64,000 nucleotides of DNA from Candidimonas nitroreducens (GCF_002209565.1 NZ_NJIH01000011.1:124001-188000); one strand, 5' to 3'. Shown: positions 7,810 through 16,704, numbered from the stretch's first letter. Numbers and translations: made by a program. Notes: generated by a model from the letters alone, not told the origin.

Positions 7810-10449
7810 TCAGTCCGCCGCTTGCAGCGACTGCATGGAAATCGGCGCTACTCCCAGATCCCGCCAGTTGTCGGGATGGCAGGTGAACAGCAGGATCTGG
7901 TGGCGCTGCGCGGCGTCGAAAAGAATCCGTTTCATTTGCGCCAGGCGCGGCGGGTCGCTGTGCACCAGGGCGTCGTCCAGAATGATCAGGGTAGGGCGGC
8001 CCGCCTCTTTGAGCAGGTCGGCATAGGCCAGCCGGCTGATCAGGCCCATCTGCTCGCGTGCGCCGAAACTCAGCGCGTCGAAGTCGCCGTGCTCTTCGTG
8101 GCCGTCGATGGCGCGCACCAGCTGCTGGGGCAGCAGGTCTTCGTTGACGCTCAGGCGGGCCTGCGGAAACAGCAGCTGCAGATAGTGGTTCAGATGCCGT
8201 TGCAAGGGCGCCTGGATGCGTCGAGTCAGTGCTTGCCGCTTGGCGCGCAGCAGGTCGAGCAATAGCTGTAAAGCCGCGGCGCGTTGATCGAGTTCGCCGC
8301 GGCGGCGGCCCATATATTCGAATTGCCGGGCCAGCTCGGCGCGCCGCTCTTCCAGGTCATTGGCGCCCAGCGCTTCCAGCTTGCTTTGCAGGCCGGCCAG
8401 TTCCAGTGCGCGCCTGCGGGCCGCGTCTTCCAGCGCATCGGCGGTTCCCGAAAAGCGCTTGATGTCCTGGTCGAGGATGTCCGGATTGGCGGCTTCGATT
8501 TGCTGGCGCCGCAGATCCATGGAACGCCGCAGGGTGCCTTCCCGGGCTTGCAGATCGATCAGCCTGTCGGCGATCTCTTTTTCCTGTTGCTGGCGGCCGG
8601 GCGCTTGCACGGAATCCTGCAGCCTCTGCCATTCGGCTTGCGCGTTATGTACCGCTTGAAGCGCCAGGCTGTGTTCTGTTTCGTAGCGGCTCGCGGCCTG
8701 CTCGGCATTCTTGAGCTGTTCGCGCGCTTGTTCCAGGGCCAGTTCTGCGGTGGCTGCGTCGATGGTGTTGGCGTCCGGCTCGGGCAGGCCCGCCAGTTCC
8801 TGTTCGATCGCCTGGCGCCGCTGCCGCAGCAGCGCCTGCTGATTGTGCAGTTCGTCGACGCCTTTGGGGGCGCTGTGGCCCAGCTGCAGCTCGCCGCGCC
8901 TGATGTCTTCCTGCAATGCGCGGCGCTGCTCGGCGCGCTCTTCGGCTTGTGCCAGGCTGTCGACGCGAAACTCGCCCAGCAGGGCGGCGAAGCCGTCTTG
9001 TGCGGCTTGGCGGCGCCGGGCCAGGTCGGCGATGTCCTCACCGCCGGGCTGGATGCGCAGCCGGCCGGTGCCTGGAATGTTTATATCGACGGGTTCCAGC
9101 AGCAGGCGCTGGCCTTGCCCGACCAGGTCTTCTTCGCCCAGCCGGATGTGTTGCGCCGGCAACAGCTCGAATTGCAGCCGGGTTGCCACGGCCTGCTGCG
9201 CAATCTCCAGCTCGCCCAGTCGCTGGCTTTGGGCCCGCAGCCGCTTCAAGGCGGCCGCATCGAGCGGGTTCGCCTGCAGCTGCCCCTGCCAGCCCAGCAG
9301 CTCGGCCTGCAATGTGCGCGCTTGATTCAGTTTGTCGTCCAGGCCTGACAGTTCCCGATCGGCCTGGGCCAGCTCGCCGGCCAGCGCGGCACGTCGTGCG
9401 TGGCGGCGCGCCAGCTTCAGGGTTTCGTCCGCCTGGTGATAGGCGGCTTGCGCCGCGACCTGCCGGGCTTCGATGGCGCTGCGCTGCGCCTGCCGATCGC
9501 CCAATGCCTGTTCGGCCTTTTTCAGCTCCGCGGCTCGCAGGGCCAGGTCTTCCTGCTGCCGGGCAAACGACGCCAGTTGCTCGCGGCACAGGCGCTGATT
9601 GCCTGTGCAATGCTGCAGATCCTTTTCTTCCTGTTGCTGCGCCTGTTGCCAGCCTCGAACTTCGGCCAGGCGTTCCCGGGCCTGCAGGGCCTGCTGTCGG
9701 TAGGCTTCCCAGGGTCTTGGCGCGTCTTCTTCTTGCTGGCGGCGCAGTTCGCCCAGGCGATCCACCTGCTGGCGATAGGTGGCAATGGCTGCATCGGCCT
9801 CGCGCAACTGCGCTTCGGTGTCGATGTATCTACGTTGAATATCTGCATAGTCTCCGGTGGGACGGCCGGTGGCGGTCAATAGAACGGCTCGCTGGCGTTC
9901 CACCTGGGCTATGATCTCGTCCCCTGCGCTGCTGGCCACTTCCCCGAGACTTGCACCCAGTACCGACTTCAAGTAGCCGCTGGCGTAGCCGAGCGGCTCG
10001 CGGATGTCCTGGCCGCAACCCTGTTCGATCCACAGCAGGCCCGGGATGCCCCAGTGTTCGGCCTTGCTGGCGCCGCGTCCGGGCAACTGATAGCCCAGCA
10101 GTTCGGCCAGCTTTTCCTCGGCTTCGTCGCCGTTCAGCCGCTGGCCCGCGATGTCCAGGTCGCAGCGCTTGTGCTTCAGAAAGCTCTTGCTGAGCTTCCA
10201 GCGTGCGCCCTGCCAGTCGAACTCCAGCTGCACGCTGGGCGCGGCCGACGAGTCTCCCCAGGGTTGCAGGTCGTCGACGCTGTTCGATTTGTGGCGCTCG
10301 AAGAAGGCCGCGCGTATGGCGCGTACCAGTGTGCTTTTGCCGGATTCATTGGGGCCGGTGAATACATTGATGCCCGGGCCCAGGTCGCGGACTTGCAGCG
10401 GCTGGCGGAACTGGCGCAGATGTTCGACACGCAGGCTGCACAGCTTCAT
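7810..10449 (-). CDS. SbcC/Rad50-like (YhaN-type) ATPase with long coiled coil
   Basis: An 879-residue SMC-like ATPase, shorter than classical SbcC (about 1050). The N-terminal Walker A is GPNESGKST near residues 33-41, with a Q-loop region around WKLSKSF. A long heptad-rich region (about 200-750) full of E, Q, R, A and L indicates a coiled-coil arm interrupted around 430-480. The C-terminal ABC signature is LSFGAREQ, followed by Walker B TLIILDDALVHSD and the H-loop CHPD. It begins with a 4-base ATGA overlap with the upstream nuclease gene, so the two are translationally coupled. By family, the complex processes DNA ends or hairpins. The lack of a visible CxxC zinc hook at the coil apex and the shorter length point to the YhaN/AAA_27 branch rather than true SbcC. 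Confidence 0.85.
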   Translation of the reverse strand: MKLCSLRVEHLRQFRQPLQVRDLGPGINVFTGPNESGKSTLVRAIRAAFFERHKSNSVDDLQPWGDSSAAPSVQLEFDWQGARWKLSKSFLKHKRCDLDIAGQRLNGDEAEEKLAELLGYQLPGRGASKAEHWGIPGLLWIEQGCGQDIREPLGYASGYLKSVLGASLGEVASSAGDEIIAQVERQRAVLLTATGRPTGDYADIQRRYIDTEAQLREADAAIATYRQQVDRLGELRRQQEEDAPRPWEAYRQQALQARERLAEVRGWQQAQQQEEKDLQHCTGNQRLCREQLASFARQQEDLALRAAELKKAEQALGDRQAQRSAIEARQVAAQAAYHQADETLKLARRHARRAALAGELAQADRELSGLDDKLNQARTLQAELLGWQGQLQANPLDAAALKRLRAQSQRLGELEIAQQAVATRLQFELLPAQHIRLGEEDLVGQGQRLLLEPVDINIPGTGRLRIQPGGEDIADLARRRQAAQDGFAALLGEFRVDSLAQAEERAEQRRALQEDIRRGELQLGHSAPKGVDELHNQQALLRQRRQAIEQELAGLPEPDANTIDAATAELALEQAREQLKNAEQAASRYETEHSLALQAVHNAQAEWQRLQDSVQAPGRQQQEKEIADRLIDLQAREGTLRRSMDLRRQQIEAANPDILDQDIKRFSGTADALEDAARRRALELAGLQSKLEALGANDLEERRAELARQFEYMGRRRGELDQRAAALQLLLDLLRAKRQALTRRIQAPLQRHLNHYLQLLFPQARLSVNEDLLPQQLVRAIDGHEEHGDFDALSFGAREQMGLISRLAYADLLKEAGRPTLIILDDALVHSDPPRLAQMKRILFDAAQRHQILLFTCHPDNWRDLGVAPISMQSLQAAD

Positions 10450-11579
10450 GCTTGCTCCTGGGTCATTTGTCGATCGCGCAACAGCCCGGCCAGGATGGCC
10501 AGGGCATCGCGGGCCGCCGTGCCGCCATCATCTCGCGACTGCTCCTGCTCTTGCTGTAGCTCAGTGATGACTTCGCCCAGATAGCCATCGGCGTGCAGCG
10601 CCGCGATATCTTCCGCCGTGGGTGTCAGCCGCAGGCCCGACTGATCGCATTGCAGGCTGCGGCATCGGCCTTGTACCACCGACAGCGTCTGCTGCAGGCG
10701 TTGCTCGCCGGCCAGGTCTATGTGCCCGGTAAGCGTCAGATCCAGAACCGTGTTGGGGGGTAATTGCTCCAGGCGCTGCAGCAGCGGTTCCAGGTCGGAC
10801 GCGACCGACAGTTCCGTCGCCCAGTCTTGCCAGCGGTATTGCGTCGTAAGCTGCGGAACCACCACTGGCGCCTGCCCTGGGCCGGGCAGATCGACCAGCA
10901 GAACCTGGCCCGCGCCGTTGTCCTTGAAGCGTTCCTGTTCGGGGGTGCCGCTGTACCAGGTACGGTCATCGACGCGTTTCAGCCCGTGCCAGTCGCCCAA
11001 GGCCAGGTAGTCCAGGCGCGCGCGCCGCGCCCGGTCGGCGGCAATCGGGTTGGACGAATCGATGTCCTCGGCCAGAATCCCCTGGACGCTGCCGTGAGCC
11101 AGGCCGATGCGCAGCAGCCCGACAGCTGTCTCGGCTGTGTCGAACCATTCGGTCAGGTCGCTGTGGGTCTGGCGCTGCGTCAGGGGCGCGGCCAGGATCG
11201 CAAAGCCGAGCTCTGGAAATTCGCGCACGCAGGGCTGCAGCATGACGTGCGCATTGGGCGGAATGGCGGACAGGCGCTGCGCCTTGGCCCAGACGCTTTC
11301 CGCCAGTGCGGCGTCGTGATTGCCCGGGATCAGTATCCATAGGCCGGCGTAGCCCTGCATGGCATTGAACAGCCGGCGTATGCTGCGATCCGACACGGTT
11401 TGCGCGTCGAACACGTCGCCGGCTACCAGGACGGCCTGAACCTGTTCGCGCGTGGCCAGTGCGGCAATATGCTCGACCGTCGAGTAGCGGGCCTCGGCCA
11501 GCACCGCCGCGTCTTCCGGCAGGAAGCGCCCGTACTGGCGGCCGATCTGCCAGTCGGCAGTATGGAGAATTCTAGGCAT
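10446..11579 (-). CDS. Metallophosphoesterase DNA nuclease, SbcD/Mre11-like (YhaO-type)
   Basis: A 377-residue calcineurin-like phosphoesterase, the nuclease partner of the downstream SbcC-like ATPase. Metal-binding motifs are in the canonical order: HTADWQIG (residues 6-13), GDVFD near 54, GNHDAAL near 87, and later LAHGSV and LGDWHGL. The C-terminal third is less conserved and probably carries the ATPase-docking and capping regions. It starts at ATG 11579 and its last codons overlap the start of the ATPase by four bases. The pair is expected to act as an ATP-dependent exo/endonuclease on DNA ends. Confidence 0.87.
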   Translation of the reverse strand: MPRILHTADWQIGRQYGRFLPEDAAVLAEARYSTVEHIAALATREQVQAVLVAGDVFDAQTVSDRSIRRLFNAMQGYAGLWILIPGNHDAALAESVWAKAQRLSAIPPNAHVMLQPCVREFPELGFAILAAPLTQRQTHSDLTEWFDTAETAVGLLRIGLAHGSVQGILAEDIDSSNPIAADRARRARLDYLALGDWHGLKRVDDRTWYSGTPEQERFKDNGAGQVLLVDLPGPGQAPVVVPQLTTQYRWQDWATELSVASDLEPLLQRLEQLPPNTVLDLTLTGHIDLAGEQRLQQTLSVVQGRCRSLQCDQSGLRLTPTAEDIAALHADGYLGEVITELQQEQEQSRDDGGTAARDALAILAGLLRDRQMTQEQA

Positions 11580-11850
11580 TATGGTTCGAGTATTGGCTTA
11601 TTGTCGGTCGCATCGATGTTCGATGCCGGGGCGCTCACACTTTGTCATCATTGCTTATCTTTCGGGCCACGCGGCCGCCGGCGCAGTTGGCGAACCTTGC
11701 TGGCGTCCTGGCTATGTCGCTGGCTGTGTTGCCCGGGAAGAATGGGCCTGCTTGAATTCTAGCGTTTTGCCTCCAGCTTCATGCCGTACGGTTCATCGTA
11801 TACCCGACGCACAGCGCCCCTATCAGAGCAAATAAGGACGGGAATCCATC
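11580..11850. other. Intergenic region, divergent promoters
   Basis: 271 bases between the divergent nuclease operon and ecsC-like gene. It must carry both promoters; no clear operator or RNA structure was recognised. Confidence 0.4.
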
Positions 11851-12648
11851 GTGGACACGCCTCTGAACGCCGCCGACCTGGCCGAACTGCGCATGGCGCG
11901 CCAGCTGCTGGAAAATCCGGGCCTGGCCGCGCGCATGACCAACCTGCTCGGCACGCCCATCGAGAAAGGCCTGGGCATGCTGCCCGAGGGCTGGCATGGC
12001 CGCATCGCCGGCATCGCCAGAGCGGCGCTGAGCAAGGCTGCCGATGCCGCAATCTTCACTCTGGATGATACGCCCGGCGGCAAGAGTGCCGATCGTTGGC
12101 ACAAGTGGGGCGCGGCGCTCAGCGGCGGCGTAGGGGGCTTTTTCGGCCTGGCCGGCCTGACGGCGGAACTGCCCATTTCCACGACCCTGATGATGCGCTC
12201 GATCGCGGCCATAGCCCGCAGCGAGGGCGAATCGCTGCGCGACGCCGATACGCGCAGCGCGTGCCTGATGGTCTTTGCCATGGGAGGCAAGGCCGCTGCC
12301 GACGACGCCGTCGATAGCGGCTACTACGCCGTGCGCATGGCCTTGGCCCAGGCGGTGGGACACGCGGCCGATTATCTAGGTACCAAGGTGACCGTGGACA
12401 AGGCGGCGGCTCCTGCGATGGTGCGCCTGATCGCCGCGATTGCCGACCGCTTCGGCATCCAGGTCACCGAAAAGGCCGCCGCCCAGGCCATTCCGGCGCT
12501 AGGCGCCGCCGGCGGCGCCCTGGTCAATACCCTGTTCATCGGCCACTTCCAGGACATGGCGCGCGGCCACTTCGTCGTGCGCCGGCTGGAGCGGAAGTAC
12601 GGCGAGGAAGCCGTGCGTGCGGCGTATCTGGCCTTGGGAGACAGGTGA
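11851..12648 (+). CDS. EcsC family protein
   Basis: A 265-residue protein of the EcsC family. The family is named for the third gene of the Bacillus ecs ABC-transporter operon; its biochemical role is unclear. It starts at GTG 11851, preceded by AAGGACGGGA. Conserved features include the glycine/alanine-rich hydrophobic stretch ALSGGVGGFFGLAGL followed by TAELPISTTLMMRSIA (about residues 88-118), which is diagnostic for the family. A second Ala-rich helix lies around 190-230, and the C-terminus has FQDMARGHFVVRRLERKYG. No transporter genes are adjacent. A stem-loop (12655-12683) follows directly. Confidence 0.87.
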   Translation: MDTPLNAADLAELRMARQLLENPGLAARMTNLLGTPIEKGLGMLPEGWHGRIAGIARAALSKAADAAIFTLDDTPGGKSADRWHKWGAALSGGVGGFFGLAGLTAELPISTTLMMRSIAAIARSEGESLRDADTRSACLMVFAMGGKAAADDAVDSGYYAVRMALAQAVGHAADYLGTKVTVDKAAAPAMVRLIAAIADRFGIQVTEKAAAQAIPALGAAGGALVNTLFIGHFQDMARGHFVVRRLERKYGEEAVRAAYLALGDR

Positions 12649-12654
12649 AGGCAA

Positions 12655-12683
12655 ATGAATACTCGCGTTTGCGAGCTATTCAT
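12655..12683 (+). terminator. Stem-loop just downstream of ecsC-like gene
   Basis: Arms ATGAATA-CTCGC and GCGAG-(C)-TATTCAT enclose a GTTT loop: 12 bp with one bulged base. There is no U-tract, so it may be a processing or weak termination structure. It starts six bases after the stop codon. Confidence 0.45.
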
Positions 12684-12697
12684 GTGTTGCCATGCCT

Positions 12698-12822
12698 GCC
12701 TATTGCAAGATTCCCAGGCCTTCCGGCGGGCTGCTTAGGCTTCCCGATACGCTGTCCAGGCTTTCCAATACCTTACCCAAGCCTTCCGGTATGCCATCCC
12801 GGCCTGCCGGCGCGTTGCCGTG
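12698..12822. repeat. Degenerate 21-bp tandem array, about 6 copies
   Basis: Successive units begin at 12698, 12718, 12739, 12760, 12781 and 12802. All start with GCYTNCC or a variant and keep period 21 (first unit 20). Units are diverged (for example GCTTCCCGATACGCTG and GCTTTCCAATACCTTA). It lies between the converging ecsC-like gene and the small membrane protein gene. No real gene covers it. Confidence 0.65.
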
Positions 12823-12836
12823 TAGGCCGCAAGGGC

Positions 12837-13064
12837 TTATTTGCGCTTGAACCATCCCATGAAACCGCCCAGAACCAGAATAGCGCCCACCACAATCCCG
12901 GAAATACCCAGCCATTGGGGGATGGCCTTATCCTGCGTCGCTTTCAGGGCAGTCGAGCCCAGCTTGACGATGGTTTCAGTGTCATGATAGGTGCCGCTGC
13001 CCGCCACCACCCAAATACCTGCCACGAGCGGGACGAGGCCGACGATAATCAAGATCAGGCGCAT
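12837..13064 (-). CDS. Small two-TM membrane protein, DUF3185-like
   Basis: A 75-residue protein with two hydrophobic helices: residues 3-22 (LILIIVGLVPLVAGIWVV) and about 50-68 (WLGISGIVVGAILVLGG). A polar loop separates them and the C-terminus is basic (GWFKRK). This architecture resembles small DUF3185 inner-membrane proteins, but the assignment is by general appearance. The start at 13064 is preceded on the minus strand by GAGGGAATTCAAAC, a good ribosome-binding site. It is monocistronic; function unknown. Confidence 0.65.
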   Translation of the reverse strand: MRLILIIVGLVPLVAGIWVVAGSGTYHDTETIVKLGSTALKATQDKAIPQWLGISGIVVGAILVLGGFMGWFKRK

Positions 13065-13254
13065 GTTTGAATTCCCTCAGGGTTTGTATCACTGAAAATT
13101 TACTACAGTTACGACAGAACCCTGTAACGTTCTCCTACCGTGTTGCGAACGTGCGCCGGCGCCGGGGTGTATCGGCGTTGGAGAGAGCATCGAGCCGGTG
13201 GTTATCGGTAGTGACTATCGCCCGGCGGCAGCGGCCCGCGCTTTGCCCATTGCG

Positions 13255-13839
13255 TCATACGCCGGTGGCGAGCCTTGCCATGACGATGATAATGGCGACC
13301 TGCATGACACCCTGGCTGGCCACCACATAGTAGAAGCGGCTCATCGTGCGCCCGATCTTCGGGCCGTCGGGATTCGGTTTCTGCAGTTCGAGGCAGACAC
13401 GCACGCTGGTGGGCAGAAGATAGCCCAGGCCCTGGATGGTCATGAGCGTGATCAGAACCAGCGCCGCCACGATCCAGCCGAACTGCGGCCAGGGCAGCTG
13501 GGTGAAGCCCATCCGAACCGCCAGAAACCAGCCGGCGGTGCCGGTCAGGATCGACAATGTAGGTAGCAGAAACAGCGTGACCGGCGTCAGCCGGGTGATG
13601 ATTTCCTTACGCACCGGAATGGGGACGCTGCGGATGATCGGCCCAATGACGAATCCCATGAACAAGTCGATGCCGGTCCATAGCACGCCGCTCATGACGT
13701 GCACCCAGTTGAGGAACCAGAGGCTGCCGTACAAAATCGCGAACACCAGCACGACGAGGGCCGCCACGGCGTACCAGAGGTAGCGCCAGCGGATGAGATT
13801 GACTTGCATTGCGGGTGATGCCGTGGATGACGCGTCCAT
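13255..13839 (-). CDS. Integral membrane protein, CopD/DUF2269-like
   Basis: A 194-residue protein with four to five predicted membrane spans (about residues 20-43, 46-68, 84-108, 117-142 and 165-190). The second span carries NWVHVMSGVLWTG, an H-x2-SG-x2-W pattern like that of CopD-type and DUF2269 membrane proteins, where the histidine can ligate haem or metal. The start is supported by CGGAGG directly upstream of ATG 13839. It diverges from the GrdB-like gene. The exact family is uncertain and the substrate is unknown. Confidence 0.65.
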   Translation of the reverse strand: MDASSTASPAMQVNLIRWRYLWYAVAALVVLVFAILYGSLWFLNWVHVMSGVLWTGIDLFMGFVIGPIIRSVPIPVRKEIITRLTPVTLFLLPTLSILTGTAGWFLAVRMGFTQLPWPQFGWIVAALVLITLMTIQGLGYLLPTSVRVCLELQKPNPDGPKIGRTMSRFYYVVASQGVMQVAIIIVMARLATGV

Positions 13840-14025
13840 AGAACCTCCGGAGTTTCTTTGCCGGGCCAGCTGAGCATTACGTATGATACTGCCGGGCCGC
13901 TGCCCGGCCTATGCCGGGGTTCTTGAACGGAGCGGCGAGGAATTTGCCGCCGCCGGGTGTCTGCGATCCGAACGCCATTGCACCAGTGCTAGTATTTGTG
14001 AACCGTCCAATCGAAGGAAGCGGCC

Positions 14026-15021
14026 GTGAGTGCTAGCAGCGACCAGCAAGATCTTGGGTTCGCGCCCATGTTCGACCAACCCATTGCCTACATGCAGCGT
14101 ACCCGCGAATGGTACCTGGCCCTGGGGTATGACAACCCGTATACCTGGGCCCACTATACGGACGTTCCCTTTCATGCGCTGGGCAAGCCATTGTCGGCCG
14201 CCACCGTGACGCTCATCACCACTGCCGCGCCGTACCAGGAAGGCAAAGGCCCGCAGGGGCCGGGCGCGCCGTACAACGCGGCGGCTAAGTTCTATGAGGT
14301 GTATTCGCTGCCGACCGGATGCGATCCCGACCTGCGGATTTCCCATGTCGCCATAGACCGCAAGCACACCAGCATGGAAGATTCCAGAACGTGGTTTCCG
14401 CTGGCAGCATTGCGCGAGTCGTTGCAGGAGGGGCGCGTCGGCCGGCTCGCCGCCCGGTTTCATGGCGCACCCACGAACCGCAGCCAGCGGCACACGCTGG
14501 CCGTGGACTGTGCAGAGATTCTGCGGCGCTGCCTCGAAGATCGGGTCGACGCCGCCATTCTGGTGCCCAACTGCCCCGTGTGCCACCAGACCGTCAGCCT
14601 GCTGGCCCGGCATCTGGAGGCCCATGGTATCGCCACGGTGATCATGGGCTGCGCCAAGGACGTCGTCGAATACTGCGGCGTGCCCCGGTTTCTGTTCAGC
14701 GATTTCCCGCTGGGCAATGGCGCCGGCAGGCCGCACGATTCCGAGTCCCAGCGGCGCACGCTGGCGCTCGCCTTGCAAGTGCTGGAAAGCGCGCCCGGGC
14801 CGCGCGCCACGGTGCAGAATCCGCAGCGCTGGTGCGACGATCCCGACTGGAAGCTGGACTACTGCAACGCGGCGAGAGTCAGCCCGGCCGAATTGCAGGT
14901 CTTGCGTGAAGAAGCCGAATCCGCCAGAAGGCTGGCGCGGGGCATGCGTGAAGCCAGCCAGGCGAGCGGGCGCGCCGCCGGCTTGGATCCCGCGGCCCCG
15001 CAAAACAAGACGCTGGGCTGA
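14026..15021 (+). CDS. Glycine/sarcosine/betaine reductase component B-like (GrdB family) protein
   Basis: A 331-residue homologue of the GrdB/PrdB reductase component. In clostridia that subunit carries selenocysteine and reduces glycine, betaine or proline. Here the equivalent site, VDAAILVPNCPVCHQT (about residues 182-197), has an ordinary CPVC pair, and there is no in-frame TGA, so this is not a selenoprotein. Other family signatures are the N-terminal YMQRTREWYLALGYDNPYTWAHY and the GIATVIMGCAKDVVEYCGVPRFLFSDFPLGN block (about 208-238). Translation starts at GTG 14026. No partner subunits (GrdA, GrdC, GrdD or thioredoxin) are nearby, so classical Stickland reduction is unlikely. The physiological role in an aerobe is unknown. 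Confidence 0.8.
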   Translation: MSASSDQQDLGFAPMFDQPIAYMQRTREWYLALGYDNPYTWAHYTDVPFHALGKPLSAATVTLITTAAPYQEGKGPQGPGAPYNAAAKFYEVYSLPTGCDPDLRISHVAIDRKHTSMEDSRTWFPLAALRESLQEGRVGRLAARFHGAPTNRSQRHTLAVDCAEILRRCLEDRVDAAILVPNCPVCHQTVSLLARHLEAHGIATVIMGCAKDVVEYCGVPRFLFSDFPLGNGAGRPHDSESQRRTLALALQVLESAPGPRATVQNPQRWCDDPDWKLDYCNAARVSPAELQVLREEAESARRLARGMREASQASGRAAGLDPAAPQNKTLG

Positions 15022-15105
15022 AGATCCGAAGATCCGTCAGGTGTGGTTACCGATGCCGTGGAGCAGGGTCGCTGCGCCATCATGGCTGCCGAAGGGCGGG
15101 GGCGC

Positions 15106-16011
15106 CTATCCGGTCAGCCACTTGACGAACAGCGGTACGCATTTGAAGCGCCAGCCGTTCTCGGTGGTCAGTTTCAGCAAGGGGTCGCGCATTTCCCGGA
15201 TGTCGAACTCATAGGAGTAGCTGAGCTTGGCCACCGGCCGGCCATGCTCGATCTGTATGCCGTAGACCGTTTCCTTGTGGTGTTCGTAGAACGTGACGGC
15301 ACCCCATTTCATATTGAATGAAAGGTTCAGGCCGTCCAGCCCGCCCGAGGCGTTGAACTGGATTTCTTGTTCGTGTACCCGCGCCGTGTGATCGGTTTCG
15401 TCGAAGCGGATGGTGATGCGGGACAGCGACGAGATCTTGTGTATGCGCATCAGATCGAGCCACGCAGCGTCGGCGTATTTCCAGTCCACGATGACCTCGT
15501 CGGCGCGTTTTCCGGGGCTGACGGTAAAGGGGAATTCGGCACCGCTGTTCATTACCAGCATGCGTTGGCGCAGGTCTTGCGCACTGATCGCATGGGAGCC
15601 CGGCGCGGGTTCGAATGTCATGGACCAGCTCACCATGCGCAGGAACAGCAAGGCCATCACCACGATATAGGGCAACAGGAACAGCAGCGGCGAGGGCATG
15701 CCCGGCGCATCGAGATCGTAGCTATTGAGGCGCAATCCGGAGTAGGCCCGCGCAATCAGGAATACGCTGCCGGGCAGCGTCAGCGTGACGAAGAAGGTAA
15801 GGAAGAAGGCGGTAGGCCTCCGGTTGTCCGGAAGCACGAAGAACAGGATCACCCCGGCCAGCACGGCCACCAGCAAGATGCCGCCCAGCACCGCCCCGAG
15901 CATGTGGTCGTGGAGGTCGGGGCGCTTCCAGGCGATGTAGATCAACAGCAGCGCCAGCGCGGTCGTGACGCCCATCGCTGCCAGCGCCGGGCCCGTTCCC
16001 TTGCCTTCCAT
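15106..16011 (-). CDS. Membrane protein with four TM helices and C-terminal soluble domain, unrecognised family
   Basis: A 301-residue protein I do not recognise. Hydrophobic helices lie at about residues 10-28, 39-61, 67-90 and 108-128. They are followed by a 170-residue soluble region containing SRITIRFDETDHTARVHE and LNLSFNMKWGAVTFYEH, with predicted beta structure. It could be a transporter-associated or signalling protein. The start ATG 16011 sits immediately after an AAGGGGA ribosome-binding site, which abuts an imperfect octamer tandem array (16021-16068). No operon partner is visible. Confidence 0.7.
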   Translation of the reverse strand: MEGKGTGPALAAMGVTTALALLLIYIAWKRPDLHDHMLGAVLGGILLVAVLAGVILFFVLPDNRRPTAFFLTFFVTLTLPGSVFLIARAYSGLRLNSYDLDAPGMPSPLLFLLPYIVVMALLFLRMVSWSMTFEPAPGSHAISAQDLRQRMLVMNSGAEFPFTVSPGKRADEVIVDWKYADAAWLDLMRIHKISSLSRITIRFDETDHTARVHEQEIQFNASGGLDGLNLSFNMKWGAVTFYEHHKETVYGIQIEHGRPVAKLSYSYEFDIREMRDPLLKLTTENGWRFKCVPLFVKWLTG

Positions 16012-16020
16012 GTCGTCCCC

Positions 16021-16068
16021 TTGTTGCCTTGTTGCCTTGTTGCTTTATTGCCTTGTTGCCTTCTTGTT
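16021..16068. repeat. Imperfect octamer tandem repeat (TTGTTGCC) beside a ribosome-binding site
   Basis: Units at 16021, 16029, 16037, 16045, 16053 and 16061: TTGTTGCC, TTGTTGCC, TTGTTGCT, TTATTGCC, TTGTTGCC, TTCTTGTT. It lies 10-57 bases upstream of the minus-strand gene ending at 15106, in the 5' untranslated or promoter zone. Confidence 0.75.
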
Positions 16069-16293
16069 CTGTTCGCCGGCGGCGTGTGCGCGCGGACATA
16101 GGTATATAGGCATATAGATCCCGATCCGCGATCGGCTAGGCCAAAAGTCTATCAGGCGGCACGCGAAGGTGATTCATTCATTTGAGCTAATCGGGCGCCG
16201 CAGGGGCCGACGCGCCGAGCCCTGCAGCCTTGTCCGCTGCATCAAGTGAGGCCCGCCAAAAGTTTATTCAGGGCAGGCCGCTTACTTGCCTTC

Positions 16294-16704
16294 CTACGGG
16301 TTGATGATGGCCAGCCCTGTTGCTTCAACGGGGCTGATGTCGCGTGTGGCGACGGTATAAGCGCGCGTGGCGGCCGAGGCCGCGATGTAGCCGTCGGCCT
16401 TTCCTATGGCGTTACCTGCCACCCTGGCGGCTGCCATCAGCTCGGCATAGGCCCGCGATGCGTCCAGGCCGAAGGGCAGGACGCGCCCGGCGAAGGCCGG
16501 GATCACTTTGCGCTCCAGCAGCTCCAGGTAGGTGGCCCGGCGCTTGCCTTGCGGCATGGCCGCCAGGCCGAAACGCAGTTCAGCCACGGTGATGGCGGAC
16601 AAATACAGCGTTTCGATCATTTGCGCGCCCATCCATGCCACCACCTGGGGTGCAGGCTGGGCCTTCCAGAGTTCGGATATTACGTTGGTATCAATGACGA
16701 GCAT
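16294..16704 (-). CDS. PIN-domain toxin ribonuclease, FitB/VapC family
   Basis: A 136-residue PIN-domain RNase and the toxin of a type II toxin-antitoxin pair. The start ATG 16704 gives MLVIDTNVISEL, the canonical PIN N-terminus with the first catalytic aspartate. Further acidic residues follow in SAITVAELRFGLA (Glu) and GKADGYIAASA (Asp), with VATRDISPVEATGL as the C-terminal motif. Its first 25 bases overlap the end of the antitoxin gene, as usual for coupled pairs. A longer in-frame ORF extends upstream but lies out of frame over the antitoxin and is not real. Family members cleave tRNA or other RNA; the target here is unknown. Confidence 0.9.
   Translation of the reverse strand: MLVIDTNVISELWKAQPAPQVVAWMGAQMIETLYLSAITVAELRFGLAAMPQGKRRATYLELLERKVIPAFAGRVLPFGLDASRAYAELMAAARVAGNAIGKADGYIAASAATRAYTVATRDISPVEATGLAIINP

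Noticed and set aside
14026-15021. Selenoprotein interpretation of the GrdB-like gene
   Set aside because: There is no in-frame TGA; the expected position is an ordinary Cys codon.
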